From: an uncultured Dehalococcoidia bacterium
GTDB taxonomy: Bacteria > Chloroflexota > Dehalococcoidia > Lucifugimonadales > UBA3495
Reading direction: 5' to 3'
NCBI GenBank assembly: GCA_951812535.1
Contig: CATOSK010000004.1
Location: 1-64,000, forward strand
Length of the DNA: 64,000 nucleotides
This document shows, piece after piece, positions 34,939-44,485 of the stretch. The notes beneath the pieces were generated by a model, which saw nothing but the letters and a program-made list of their open reading frames with translations, did no database searches and was not told the origin of the DNA. Numbering within the stretch: position 1 is the stretch's first letter; every line of letters begins with the position of its first letter. The translations under genes were made by a program, and so were the position numbers.

Positions 34939-35910
34939 ATGGAAATCCCCACGCTGCGCGACGTCTACGCTGCCAAAAGGTTGATAGCCCACCATTTGCC
35001 CAGGACGCCATTGACCTACTCAGCAGGCCTGAGTCAACTGATGGAAGCCGATATCTACCTTAAACATGAGGAATATCTCCCCCTAGGGGCTTTCAAGCAG
35101 CGCGGGGGAATCAACTTGTTGGCTCACCTCACGCCGGAAGAACGGGACCGGGGAGTTATCACCGCTTCGACGGGAAACCACGGACAGTCCATCGCCAGCG
35201 CGTGCCGGCATTTCGGGGCTAGGGCGTTGATCGCGCTCCCGGAAGGCGCAAACCCGTTGAAAGCCGCCGCGATCCAGGCTTTGGGGGCGGAGCTGGTCTA
35301 CCACGGCACAATGTACGACGAGACCCGGGCCTACGCTGAACGCCTGGCCAACGAGGAGGGCTACCGGTTTGTCCACCCCTCGGATGAGCCTCTCCTGATT
35401 TCCGGGGTGGCGACCGCTACCCTTGAAATAATCGAAGACCTACCCGATGTTGACGCTATTTGGGTTCCGCTCGGCGGCGGAAGTGGGGTTGCCGGCGCCT
35501 GTATCGTAGCCAAAGCGGTCGATCCGAACATTCAGGTGTTCGCCGTCCAATCCGAGGCTGCGCCAGCGGGGTACCTGTCGTGGCAGCAGGGGCAATTGGT
35601 CCAGGCCCCTATGAATACTTTTGCTGAAGGTATCGCAACCGGAGTCGGATACGAACTACCGCAGGTGATAATCCGTCACAGGCTGGATGACTTCGTCCTG
35701 GTCAGCGATCAGCAGATCAGGGAGGCCATGGCCTTGCTGGTCGAAAAGGCCCACACAATGGCGGAAGGGGCGGGAGCCACGGCAACGGCGGGGGCGTTAA
35801 AGGAAAAGAACCGCTTGAAAGGAAAGAAGGTGGCGATAGTTGTATCGGGGGGCAACGTGACGCTGGAGCAACTTGCCGCAGCTTCAGTTGCGGCGCAGGC
35901 TAACCCTTAA
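34939..35910 (+). CDS. PLP-dependent threonine/serine dehydratase-like enzyme
   Basis: 323 residues from ATG 34939 after GAGGTG; the open frame begins further upstream without family sequence. The PLP Lys is in LGAFKQRGG, the substrate loop is STGNHGQS and the phosphate-binding loop is GGGSG. The length equals the catalytic domain only, with no ACT regulatory domain, as in catabolic TdcB-type dehydratases. It deaminates Thr/Ser or a hydroxy-amino acid to a 2-oxoacid, which could feed the local ThDP enzymes. That link is inferred. Confidence 0.9.
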   Translation: MEIPTLRDVYAAKRLIAHHLPRTPLTYSAGLSQLMEADIYLKHEEYLPLGAFKQRGGINLLAHLTPEERDRGVITASTGNHGQSIASACRHFGARALIALPEGANPLKAAAIQALGAELVYHGTMYDETRAYAERLANEEGYRFVHPSDEPLLISGVATATLEIIEDLPDVDAIWVPLGGGSGVAGACIVAKAVDPNIQVFAVQSEAAPAGYLSWQQGQLVQAPMNTFAEGIATGVGYELPQVIIRHRLDDFVLVSDQQIREAMALLVEKAHTMAEGAGATATAGALKEKNRLKGKKVAIVVSGGNVTLEQLAAASVAAQANP

Positions 35911-35950
35911 CATCTAATCTTTAACATAAACTAATCCTTAACATAAGGGG

Positions 35951-36973
35951 TCAACCAGCCTTTTCCTCCAGCTCCGAGTAGTACCGGGCCAACTCGTCCC
36001 GGGGGAATTCCGGCAAGGGCATCTCTCCGTCGTAGCCAATTTTCAGCAGGCCTTCTTCGGGCGCGAGCATCTGCCCTATTTCCCAACCCGTGATGCCCTT
36101 CCGCTCCAGGGCCCGCAGCAGGACCGGAACATTCTCCGCAGGCAGGGTCAAAAGCAGGGCCCCAGAGGCCAGCAGACCCAGGGGGTCCAACCCGAGCGCC
36201 TGGCAAAGTTCCTGTGTTTCCGGCAGTACGGGGATACTCCCCTCTTCGACGGCCAGTCCGAGCCCGGAAGCGGCGGCCAGCTCCCGAAGGGCTGTGGCCA
36301 GTCCCCCTTCGGTGGGGTCGTGCAGCGAATTCACTCCAGTTGCGGAACAGGCTATTCCCGCGTCTGCCACCACGCTGATCCCCGGTGAGTTGAGCAACCC
36401 TGCCGCCCGGCTGATCGTCTCCTGGGAGACCCCTGCTTCAGCCAAGGATTCCGGGCGTTCTTGCGCGAGCAATGCTGTTCCCTCGATGGCGATGCCCTTG
36501 GTCAACACAATGCTGTCGCCTTCCTGGGCTCCCCCGGTCTTGACCATCAGGTGGCGTTCCACAACGCCGAGCATGGTTCCTGCAATGATCGGCCGTTCAA
36601 TCCCCAAGGTGACCTCGCTGTGCCCACCGGAGATGACCACGTTCAACTCCCGACATGCCTCACCCATCTGGCTAAACAATTCCTCCACGCTCTGCTCGTC
36701 GAAGCCTACGGGGACTAGGACGGTGGGGAAGAACCAGCGGGGAACGCCCCCGCTGCAGGCTATGTCGTTGGCGTTGACCTGTACCGCATACCAGCCCGCT
36801 GAACTGGTAGCGAAGGTGATGGGATCGCTGGTTGCGACGATCAATTCCCCACCAGGATCCAGAACAGCGGCATCTTCACCCAGGGCCGGTCCGGCCAACA
36901 GTTGAGGGTCCCCGCCGGCGTGACGGGCCAGCAGTTTCTGGAGCAGGCTTGTCGGGAATTTTCCGGCTTGCAT
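35951..36973 (-). CDS. AIR synthase-related (PurM/HypE-like) ATP-binding protein
   Basis: 340 residues from ATG 36973 with AGGAGG upstream. It has the PurM superfamily pattern: GEDAAVLD near the start, QVNANDIACSGGVPRWFF, ISGGHSEVTLGI and a C-terminal DPTEGGLATALRELA. The length is close to HypE, but the HypE C-terminal PRIC motif is absent, and no hyp or pur genes adjoin it. It is therefore one of the uncharacterised AIR synthase-related proteins, presumably ATP-using. It diverges from the CapA gene and converges on the dehydratase. Confidence 0.82.
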   Translation of the reverse strand: MQAGKFPTSLLQKLLARHAGGDPQLLAGPALGEDAAVLDPGGELIVATSDPITFATSSAGWYAVQVNANDIACSGGVPRWFFPTVLVPVGFDEQSVEELFSQMGEACRELNVVISGGHSEVTLGIERPIIAGTMLGVVERHLMVKTGGAQEGDSIVLTKGIAIEGTALLAQERPESLAEAGVSQETISRAAGLLNSPGISVVADAGIACSATGVNSLHDPTEGGLATALRELAAASGLGLAVEEGSIPVLPETQELCQALGLDPLGLLASGALLLTLPAENVPVLLRALERKGITGWEIGQMLAPEEGLLKIGYDGEMPLPEFPRDELARYYSELEEKAG

Positions 36974-37123
36974 GATCTACCTCCTGGCGCCGTCCCGGGA
37001 TTGACGGGGCCGGCTTCAGGTCTCGCTGCAAGTGTAACACCGCTCCAGTTCCCGCCGTTGACTGGGTTTGCGGCGCCAACTACACTGGGGCAATCCCGCC
37101 GCCGGGCGCCCCAAGGAGTCGCG

Positions 37124-38473
37124 ATGCTCTACGACGCAGAACGCCGAGACCTGTCCATCACTGTTGCGGGCGACGCAATGATCACCCGGAGGATGCGGGC
37201 TTTCCAGGAGCCCGGGTTCCTCAAGCTGGTCGACGTCCTCAAAGGTTCCGACGTCAGCATGGCCAACCTGGAGATGCTGTTTCACGACTATGAAAACACC
37301 TGGCAATGGAGCGGAGCGACGTACACCCGTTCCGACCCGAGGAATCTGGAAGAGCTGAAATGGATGGGCATCGACGCCGTAACTACGGCCAACAACCATT
37401 CCTTCGACTTCTCCGAAGGCGGGTTCCTGACCACCCTCGATCATTGCAGGGAAGTGGACCTGCCCCATGCCGGAGGCGGACGGAATATTGACGAAGCGCG
37501 CTCTCCGGCCTATGTGGACTCCCCCCGGGGCCGGGTGGCAATCATGTCCGCCACCAGCACTTTCAGCGAAACGTCCCGCGCCGGTCCGGGAAGGCCGGAC
37601 TTCCGCGGGAAGCCAGGGGTCAACGCCCTCCGGCATGACATAAACCACCACGTGGAAAGGGACGTCTTCGAAGCCCTGCAAAAGGCCAGGGAGGAGTTGG
37701 GGTATCAATCCCACGACGACGCGCTCCATTCATTCGGTTTCCGGGGAATCGAGGAAGAAGGTCACAATGACTCAGAGCTCGAATTCCTGGAGAACAAGTT
37801 CACCCTGGGCGAGGAATTCTCGGTCAAGACCTCGGTGAATCGCGAGGACATGGACGGCATTGGAAAATGGATCCGGGGGGCGCAAAAGCAGTCCGATTGG
37901 TTGGTGTATGGAGCGCACTGTCACGAGAGCGGCGCGGCGGGAGAATTCCACGGCCCCTGCCGTCTTGACCCGCCCGAGTTCCTGGTCGAGTTCGCCCATT
38001 GGACCATTGACCAGGGGTGCGCCCTTTTCGCCGGGCACGGGCCCCACTTCCTGCGCGGCATAGAGATATACAAGAACCGGCCCATCTTCTACAGCCTGGG
38101 GAACTTCATATTCCAGAACGAGAGCGTCCTCTGGCTGCCTGACGAAGCTTACCGGCGGTTCAAGCTGGGGTATGACCAGACCCCCGGGGACTACTTGGAC
38201 ACCAGGTCGGGAGGAGGCAATCGCGCATTTGCCGCAGACCCGGTCTTCTGGCAGAGCGTGGTCGCCACCTGCAATTATGCCGGGGGCACTCTCCGGGAGG
38301 TGGTCCTTCATCCGATCGACATGGGGTTCGGACGGCCCATAGGGCAAAGGGGACGCCCCGTACTGGCGGAGGGGCCCATAGCCCAGCAAACGCTGCGGTG
38401 GCTGCAAGACGTTTCCAAGCCCTTCGGCACCGAGATAAACATTGAGGACGACGTGGGATACATCCGGCTGTAG
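37124..38473 (+). CDS. CapA-family metallophosphatase-like protein
   Basis: 449 residues from ATG 37124 with AAGGAG upstream. The CapA/PgsA pattern is clear: ITVAGDAMITRR (metal-binding Asp), ANLEMLF, TTANNHSFDFSEGG (Asn-His), YGAHCHESG and GHGPHFLRGIEIYKNRPIFYSLGNF. CapA proteins are linked to poly-gamma-glutamate synthesis, but many are uncharacterised hydrolases. No signal peptide or capB/capC genes are present, so a cytoplasmic phosphoesterase role is more likely. The large alpha/beta hydrolase follows after 59 bp. Confidence 0.88.
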   Translation: MLYDAERRDLSITVAGDAMITRRMRAFQEPGFLKLVDVLKGSDVSMANLEMLFHDYENTWQWSGATYTRSDPRNLEELKWMGIDAVTTANNHSFDFSEGGFLTTLDHCREVDLPHAGGGRNIDEARSPAYVDSPRGRVAIMSATSTFSETSRAGPGRPDFRGKPGVNALRHDINHHVERDVFEALQKAREELGYQSHDDALHSFGFRGIEEEGHNDSELEFLENKFTLGEEFSVKTSVNREDMDGIGKWIRGAQKQSDWLVYGAHCHESGAAGEFHGPCRLDPPEFLVEFAHWTIDQGCALFAGHGPHFLRGIEIYKNRPIFYSLGNFIFQNESVLWLPDEAYRRFKLGYDQTPGDYLDTRSGGGNRAFAADPVFWQSVVATCNYAGGTLREVVLHPIDMGFGRPIGQRGRPVLAEGPIAQQTLRWLQDVSKPFGTEINIEDDVGYIRL

Positions 38474-38532
38474 CGCCGGTCCCCCTCGACCCTGCACCCC
38501 CCGCTCGGCGAAATTTTTCCCAGGAGGGGCCC

Positions 38533-40515
38533 ATGTCGCCCGTATTGCAGTTGGATATCGCGGAAGAATCGCCCTTCGCCCAGGGACAGTCCTTCGGAGA
38601 CGTGGGGGAATACCGGCTCCTGACGGGGACAGCCGGTTTTGGCGTCGACCCGTACCATCCCCGGAACACCGCAATAACGGACCTTGACCTGGCCCCGCGT
38701 CATCCCGACGGGTCAGTCCGATTCTGGGCCGATTTCGCCGTGCTGCAGCCGGTCGACCCCCAGCGGGGCAATCGCCGGATCCTCTTTGATGTGGTCAACC
38801 GGGGACGCAAGACCGCCCTCAGCCTCAACAACGTCCCAACCGGGGAACCCACTGCCCCGCTGCTGCCCGGAAACGGGTTCCTGATGCGCCATGGCTACAC
38901 AGTGGTCTGGTGCGGCTGGCAGGCCGACGTTCCGCCGACCCCGGGGCTCATCGGACTCCAGGCCCCGGAGGCGGCCGGGCCTGATGGACCGCTCAACGGG
39001 CGCATCATGGGGTTTTTCCAGTGCGACGAACCTGCGACCGTTCTGCATCTTTCTCACCGGGGACACATGGGAAATCCAGCCGCCGGCATTAACGACCCAT
39101 CCGCGACGCTTACCGTAAGGAACCATCCCAACGATGCCCGGCAGGTCATCGAACGCGACCAATGGTCCTTCGTGCGGGTTGAAGACGAGAACGAGGAGCC
39201 ACAGCCCAGCCATATCTACTTTCCGGCGGGGTTCGAACCCGGCCGCATTTACGAATTGGTCTACGACACAACGGTCAGCCGGATTGTCGGCCTCGGCTTC
39301 GCCTCGGTACGTGACATAAACTCTTTCCTCAAGTACGAGACCGATCCTCACGATAATCCCTGTGCCGGCCAGATTGACTACGCCTACGGGTTTGGCAGGT
39401 CCCAGAGCGGCCGGTTCCTGCGGCAAATGATCCACCTGGGGCTCAACGAGGACCAGGAGGAGCGCATCGCGCTGGACGGGTTCATTCCTCACGTCGGCGG
39501 CGCAATGCGGGGGGAATTCAACCTCCGGTTCGGCCAGCCCTCAATGGACGTCTGCTACCTGACGCCGGAGTTCTTCCCATTCACCGACACGCCCCAAAGG
39601 GACCCGGTGACGGGTGAACCCGGTTCGATGCTCGAGGCGCTGGAGGCAAGGGGGAAGGCTCCCAGGATAATGTTCACGAACACCTCGGCGGAGTATTGGC
39701 GGGGCGACGCTGCTCTGATCCACACCAACCTGGAAACCATGACCGACGCGGCCGAATCCGAGTTCGTCAGACGCTACCATTTCGCTGGGACGCAGCACGG
39801 CTCGGGAGAGTTCCCGCCGCTGGAAGTGCGGGTCGGAGAAGGTCCGAAGGGGCAGCAGTTGTTCAACAGCGTGGACTATGCACCTCTGCTTCGGGCTGCC
39901 CTGGTCAACCTGGACCATTGGGTGAGCACCGAAGAACCTCCTCCGCCCAGCCGCCATCCCAGCCTCGATGAGGGCACAGCCATCGAGTCCGAAGCGCTGC
40001 TGGATAGGTTGCGGGCCATTCCAGGCCTGGCGGTCCCGGAAAGGACGCCAAAGGCCATCCGCCTGGACTACGGGCCGGATGTCCACTCGGGGCGGGCGAC
40101 GGTCTTGCCAGCGGACGTGGGAGAGCCGTATCCGGCCCTGGTGTCCGACCTGGACGGTGACGGCAATGAGGTCCGGGGCATCAGGCTTCCCGACGTGGAA
40201 GTCCCCGTGGCGACGTACACCGGCTGGAACCTCCGCCATCCTGACATCGGGAATCCAGACCTGTTCATCGGCATCACTGGCGGCCTGGCCGGGTCAACCA
40301 TTCCTTTCGCAGCCACCCGGGAGGAGCGGGAAGAGTCGGGCGACCCAAGGCTTTCCATAGAGGAACGCTACGCAGACCGGAACGACTACGAACAAAGAGT
40401 CAAGGACGCCGTCAGCGGCCTCGTTGATGCAGGGTACATGCTGGCGGAAGACACGGACGAGGTGATGGAGCGGGCGCTCCAGAAGTACGACTACTACATG
40501 GGGAGCGAGACCTGA
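38533..40515 (+). CDS. Large alpha/beta hydrolase-domain protein (Abhydrolase_10-like), paralogue of 16836-18824
   Basis: 660 residues with AGGAGG before ATG 38533. The nucleophile elbow is GFGRSQSGRFLRQM. It shares ILFDVVNRGRKTAL, GNGFLMRHGYTVVWCGWQ, SAEYWRGDAALIHTN and the C-terminal SIEERYADRNDYEQRVKDA with the first copy. The two are full-length homologues in different gene settings, so they likely act on related substrates. It lies between CapA and the M20 amidohydrolase on one probable transcript (gaps 59 and 45 bp). Confidence 0.8.
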   Translation: MSPVLQLDIAEESPFAQGQSFGDVGEYRLLTGTAGFGVDPYHPRNTAITDLDLAPRHPDGSVRFWADFAVLQPVDPQRGNRRILFDVVNRGRKTALSLNNVPTGEPTAPLLPGNGFLMRHGYTVVWCGWQADVPPTPGLIGLQAPEAAGPDGPLNGRIMGFFQCDEPATVLHLSHRGHMGNPAAGINDPSATLTVRNHPNDARQVIERDQWSFVRVEDENEEPQPSHIYFPAGFEPGRIYELVYDTTVSRIVGLGFASVRDINSFLKYETDPHDNPCAGQIDYAYGFGRSQSGRFLRQMIHLGLNEDQEERIALDGFIPHVGGAMRGEFNLRFGQPSMDVCYLTPEFFPFTDTPQRDPVTGEPGSMLEALEARGKAPRIMFTNTSAEYWRGDAALIHTNLETMTDAAESEFVRRYHFAGTQHGSGEFPPLEVRVGEGPKGQQLFNSVDYAPLLRAALVNLDHWVSTEEPPPPSRHPSLDEGTAIESEALLDRLRAIPGLAVPERTPKAIRLDYGPDVHSGRATVLPADVGEPYPALVSDLDGDGNEVRGIRLPDVEVPVATYTGWNLRHPDIGNPDLFIGITGGLAGSTIPFAATREEREESGDPRLSIEERYADRNDYEQRVKDAVSGLVDAGYMLAEDTDEVMERALQKYDYYMGSET

Positions 40516-40560
40516 CTCGGTCCCGCAATACCCAACCGACCATGCAAGAAGGAAGGGCCC

Positions 40561-41802
40561 ATGGCTGAAGCCGCAGTAAGCTCGCGACGCCTGAACCAAA
40601 CCCTGGAGGAACTGGGCCGTTTCGGATACTCCCCGGACGGAATGCAGCGCCTGGCCTTCACGCCTGCGGATGTGGCCGGGCGGGACTACGCCATGTCCCT
40701 GATGCGGAGGGCGGGGATGGGGGTGCGTATCGACCCGGGTGGGAACATCATCGCCCGCCGGGAAGGGTCGGACCCCAACCTGCCTGCCATCGCCATGGGA
40801 TCGCACCTCGACACCGTGCCCAACGGGGGGAAGTATGATGGCTCCCTGGGCGTGATGGGCGGTATCGAGGTGGTGCAGGCCCTGTCGGACGCCAATGTAT
40901 CCCTCCGGCATCCGGTGGAAGTGCTGGTGTTCACCAATGAGGAAGGCACCCGATTCCACCGCTGGCTGTTCGGCAGCCGGGCCATGGCGGGAACGCTGGA
41001 ACCGGGCGACCTGACGGCGGTGGACGACGAAGGCGTGTTGATGAGCTCCCGCCTGGCAGACATCCAGGGGAACATGGACCGGGTGCAGCGGGCGGGTCGG
41101 CAGCCGGGGGAACTGGCGGCCTACCTGGAGTTGCACATCGAGCAAGGCCCGACCCTGCACCAATCCGGCGTACCCATCGGAGTTGTTACCGGAATCACCG
41201 GACGCTGGGTTTACGAAGCCGACATCGTCGGGGTGCCCAACCATGCGGGCACGACTCCGATGTCGGGCCGGCACGATGCCCTGGTCAGCGCGTCCCGCCT
41301 GGTGCTGGAGGTGCAGCGGATGGCTTCGGAACTGGAAGTGTGCCGCGTCGGCACGGCGGGGACCATTCAGGCTTATCCCGGGGCAGTGAACGTCGTCCCG
41401 GGGCAGGTCAAAGTGGGGTTCGAGTTCCGGGACCTGGAAATGGCGTGCCTGGCAGCGGCGGACGCGGAAATACGGTCCGTGGCGGCCCGTATCGCCGCGC
41501 GGGACGGGGTGGCCATTGACATAAACAGGTTCGAGTCCACGCAATCAGCGCCCATTTCATCAGGCATGCAGGAGTTGGTGGCCGCCGCGTCGGAGCGGGC
41601 CGGGTTAGCCCACCAGCGGGTTCCCAGCGGGGCGGGCCACGACGCCCAGTCCATGGCCGGCATTACCGACGCGGCGATGATATTCGTTCCCAGCGTGGAC
41701 GGAGTCAGCCATTCCCCGGGGGAGTATTCCACGCCGGAGGCATGCGCCAACGGAGCGCAGGTGTTGTTGGAACTTCTGCTGTTGGCCGACCGGCGCGGCT
41801 GA
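40561..41802 (+). CDS. M20-family Zn-dependent amidohydrolase (N-carbamoyl-amino-acid hydrolase / allantoate amidohydrolase type)
   Basis: 413 residues. Metal-site motifs are MGSHLDTVPNGGKYDGSLGVMGG and TNEEGTRF, followed by ELHIEQGPTLHQ and the lid-domain GVPNHAGTTPMSGRHDA. A late GAGHDAQ and HSPGEYS contribute the remaining metal and substrate residues. Such enzymes cleave carbamoyl or amide bonds of N-carbamoyl amino acids, ureidoglycine or allantoate. Together with the formamidase this suggests scavenging of nitrogen from amides or ureides. It follows the alpha/beta hydrolase by 45 bp. Confidence 0.92.
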   Translation: MAEAAVSSRRLNQTLEELGRFGYSPDGMQRLAFTPADVAGRDYAMSLMRRAGMGVRIDPGGNIIARREGSDPNLPAIAMGSHLDTVPNGGKYDGSLGVMGGIEVVQALSDANVSLRHPVEVLVFTNEEGTRFHRWLFGSRAMAGTLEPGDLTAVDDEGVLMSSRLADIQGNMDRVQRAGRQPGELAAYLELHIEQGPTLHQSGVPIGVVTGITGRWVYEADIVGVPNHAGTTPMSGRHDALVSASRLVLEVQRMASELEVCRVGTAGTIQAYPGAVNVVPGQVKVGFEFRDLEMACLAAADAEIRSVAARIAARDGVAIDINRFESTQSAPISSGMQELVAAASERAGLAHQRVPSGAGHDAQSMAGITDAAMIFVPSVDGVSHSPGEYSTPEACANGAQVLLELLLLADRRG

Positions 41803-41894
41803 AGCGGTCCATTTGCCTTGGGGTGGTATCATCAAGGCCAAGCCAGGCCGTAGAATCCCGTTACCGCACGTCAAGCCAAGAGGAAGGCGCCAAC

Positions 41895-42296
41895 ATGGAA
41901 CTGGTTTCAATCCAGGAAGCCTCCCGGCGATTGCATCTCGCCACGTCGGAAATCCGGCAGTGCATCCACAATGGGGAGTTGACAGCTTACCGCAATCCCG
42001 ACCCCAATGAGCGCGGGTGGGTGGTGGAAATGCCGGAAAAAGGTTGGGTGAGCTCGGCGGTGGCGGCCGAGATGGGGCGGACGTTCATCCCGTGGTGGTG
42101 GGCCAACGCGGAACGCACCGGGAGCGTCCATTACGTAGAGGCCCTATTCGCGTCTTCCTTTGAAGAGATGATTCCCCAGTTCCTGTGCGGATTCGAGAGC
42201 GCTAATATCTGGACGGCAACCAGCCTGTCCCCGGAGGTTCTGTGTCCCGATTGCGTTTCCGAAGCGGAAGCACGGGGGATTGAGATAAACGTTTAG
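41895..42296 (+). CDS. Unknown protein with an N-terminal excisionase-type helix-turn-helix
   Basis: 133 residues from ATG 41895 with AGAGGAAGG upstream. The N-terminus (MELVSIQEASRRLHLATSEIRQCIHNGELTAYR) reads as a MerR/excisionase-like helix-turn-helix. The remainder has a WWW run (FIPWWWANAER) and a C-terminal CPDC pair, not a family I recognise. It could be a regulator of the upstream amidohydrolase operon. It starts 92 bp after that operon and converges on the dipeptidase. Confidence 0.65.
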   Translation: MELVSIQEASRRLHLATSEIRQCIHNGELTAYRNPDPNERGWVVEMPEKGWVSSAVAAEMGRTFIPWWWANAERTGSVHYVEALFASSFEEMIPQFLCGFESANIWTATSLSPEVLCPDCVSEAEARGIEINV

Positions 42297-42326
42297 CAAC
42301 GCTACCTCCGCTTTCTCCAGTCAGGG

Positions 42327-43436
42327 TCAGTCCATGACCCTGCGCAGGAACCCCAGGGCGTTGCCGCCGGCAATCTTCTCGATGGCGTCGTCGGAGTAGC
42401 CGCGACGAATGAGACCGCGGACGATGTTTTTCCCGTCCTGGGGTGATTCCAGCCCGTCCAGGTAGGGAGCGGGCAGCTGTTCCGGGTTGCGTCCCAGGAT
42501 GACCCGGTGGAAGTCCACATGGTTGCCGACGTTGGTGTCGGTGCCGATTCCCACGCTGTCTATCCCGACGAGCTTGACCATGTAGTCGTAGTGGTCCAGC
42601 ACGCATTCAATGTCCTGGTTCGGGTCGTCGCTGAGGGAGTTGGGAACGGCAGTGATGGCGATGATCCCTCCCTTTTCGGCGCAGGCGCGGAGTTCCTCAT
42701 CGTTGCGGCAGCGGGGAACGGCGCGAAGGGCATAGGCAGCGTTGTGGCTGAAGGCGATGGGGGCGCGGGAGAAGCGGCAGGCGTCCATGGCGGTGTTGAA
42801 GGAGGCGTGGGAGACGTCGATGGCCATGCCGAGGGCGTTCATACGCTCGACGACGGCGATGCCGAAGTCGCTCAACCCACCGTCGTTCCGTTCGAACTGC
42901 CCATCGCCGATGTAGTTCTTGCGGTTGTAGGTGAGGCCGGCCAGACGAATCCCCATCCCGTAAAGGACGTCCAGACGGTTCAGGTCGTTGCCAATGGCCA
43001 GGTGCTCGAGGGTCGGGAAGAATCCGGCAACGCCCTGCTCCCTGGCCGCCACAATGTCGTCCGGGCCGGATATGCGGGCGATGTCGTCCCGGCGGTTGAG
43101 GTCGGATAGCATCAACGCCACTTCCTGGGCCACATCGTCGAACTGGACCATGGACAGGTCGGGGGTGCCGACCAGCCCGCGGAAGAAGTTGGCCGTGGCG
43201 ACGGCGGTCCATCCTCCGGCCTTGACGGCATCGTACCCCCAGAGGTAGTCGTCGGTGCGAAGATAGTCGGTCAGTTCCTCCATGCGCTCGGGAAGGACCA
43301 TGGGGTGCTGGTGCAGGTCGACGAGGATGACCCGTTCCATCAAGCGCTGGAACCGGAGTTCCTGCTGGGAATCCAGGGGCACCGTCATCGACGGGACCCG
43401 GTCGAGTTCCTGGGCCATCCTGATTCGTGCGGTCAT
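42327..43436 (-). CDS. M19-family membrane dipeptidase-like protein
   Basis: 369 residues. The M19 pattern is present: an N-terminal metal site DLHQHP (usually DGHND/DTH.D), LTYNRKNYIGDG, GMAIDVSHAS, PIAFSHNAAYAL and the late GIGTDTNVGN. Renal-dipeptidase-like enzymes cleave dipeptides or related N-acyl amino acids with two zinc ions. The first metal motif is slightly unusual, so specificity may differ. It converges on the HTH gene. The dienelactone hydrolase lies 106 bp upstream on the same strand. Confidence 0.9.
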   Translation of the reverse strand: MTARIRMAQELDRVPSMTVPLDSQQELRFQRLMERVILVDLHQHPMVLPERMEELTDYLRTDDYLWGYDAVKAGGWTAVATANFFRGLVGTPDLSMVQFDDVAQEVALMLSDLNRRDDIARISGPDDIVAAREQGVAGFFPTLEHLAIGNDLNRLDVLYGMGIRLAGLTYNRKNYIGDGQFERNDGGLSDFGIAVVERMNALGMAIDVSHASFNTAMDACRFSRAPIAFSHNAAYALRAVPRCRNDEELRACAEKGGIIAITAVPNSLSDDPNQDIECVLDHYDYMVKLVGIDSVGIGTDTNVGNHVDFHRVILGRNPEQLPAPYLDGLESPQDGKNIVRGLIRRGYSDDAIEKIAGGNALGFLRRVMD

Positions 43437-43542
43437 GAAACGCCTGCCTTCTTCCGGGATTAGAGCGTGGGGCTGAGACCGAAGGCGGGCCGCCGGAATG
43501 ACCGGCGGCCCATCATAATCCGGAGGCTTGCCTCCACCCTGG

Positions 43543-44256
43543 TTACTTGAGGTGGGACGCGAAGAACTCCAGTGTGCGGGGCCAAGCGGCCTCGGCAGCG
43601 GCCTGGTGGTAGCGGTCGGGGTTGGTCCAGTCCATGAAGGCGTGGCCGGCCCCTTCGTAGGAGTGGCAGGTGTGTTCCTTGCCGAGGCGTGTCAGTTCCG
43701 CGTCCAGCTTCACCTCGTCCTCGGGAGAGGGGTTGCCATCGGTGGCGCCGAAGTGGAAGAGCATGGGGCAGTTGATGCCGTCGGTCAGGTCGAAGGGCGT
43801 CTTTTCGGCAGCGCCCCAGGGAGACATAATGCTGCCGCCGTAGAAGGGGACGGCACACTTGAAGATGGGGTTGACGGCGGCCATGAGCCAGGTGACCCGG
43901 CCGCCCATGCAGAAGCCGGTGACTCCGATGCGCTCGTTGTCCACGGCGGACTGTCCCTTGAGGAAGTCCACGGCGGCGTTCATGTCAGCGATGATGTCCG
44001 GGTCGCTGAGGTAGGTGAGGCGCTCCAGGCGGGGGCCGTTGAGCTGTTCGTCGGTGAAGCGGTGGAAGAGATCGGGCACCACGGCGACGTACCCTTCCTC
44101 GGCGAGGCGGTCGGCCATGACCTTGTCGAACTCGTCAACGCCGCCGACGTGGAAGGCGATGACCACGGCGGGATGAGGCCCGGGGCCGCTGGGGATGCTG
44201 GCGTACATCTCCATGCTCTCGCCGTTGACGGTAAGGGTATCGGTGAAGGATGGCAT
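43543..44256 (-). CDS. Dienelactone hydrolase family protein
   Basis: 237 residues from ATG 44256 with GGGAGGAA upstream; the open frame extends to 44313 without family sequence. The nucleophile Cys is in GFCMGGRVTW, the Asp probably near GATDGNPSPEDE and the His in YEGAGHAFMD, the usual Cys-Asp-His triad. DLH enzymes open lactones in (chloro)catechol breakdown, but most homologues hydrolyse other small esters. The 5' region carries 10-bp repeats and a palindrome (44419-44499). Confidence 0.92.
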   Translation of the reverse strand: MPSFTDTLTVNGESMEMYASIPSGPGPHPAVVIAFHVGGVDEFDKVMADRLAEEGYVAVVPDLFHRFTDEQLNGPRLERLTYLSDPDIIADMNAAVDFLKGQSAVDNERIGVTGFCMGGRVTWLMAAVNPIFKCAVPFYGGSIMSPWGAAEKTPFDLTDGINCPMLFHFGATDGNPSPEDEVKLDAELTRLGKEHTCHSYEGAGHAFMDWTNPDRYHQAAAEAAWPRTLEFFASHLK

Positions 44257-44418
44257 CAGGTATTTCCTCCCGGAATTTGGATGACTGCGGGACACGTTGG
44301 AGTTCCCGCCCAAGGGACTCTAGCAGAAAAGCGATGGGGGCGCATCCAGTGGGGCAACCCTGGAGGGAGACGGGCTAAACGAGCATGTCAAAGCCGTTGG
44401 TCCGGGGCGGGAAGAAAA

Positions 44419-44451
44419 ATTCTGTCGCATTGTGTTGCATTCTGTCGCATT
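44419..44451. promoter_or_regulatory. Three 10-bp phased repeats, possible operator
   Basis: TCTGTCGCAT, TGTGTTGCAT and TCTGTCGCAT follow each other with exactly 10-bp spacing (44421-44450); the outer two extend to a 13-bp direct repeat ATTCTGTCGCATT. This puts the copies on one face of the helix. It lies about 165 bp upstream of the dienelactone hydrolase start. Confidence 0.5.
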
Positions 44452-44485
44452 CCAAGGGTTCCCGGGGTCCGGCATACAATTTCAT

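Noticed and set aside
44419..44451. Direct repeats as a CRISPR array
   Set aside because: The units are 10 bp, touch each other and have no unique spacers; they are operator-like, not CRISPR.
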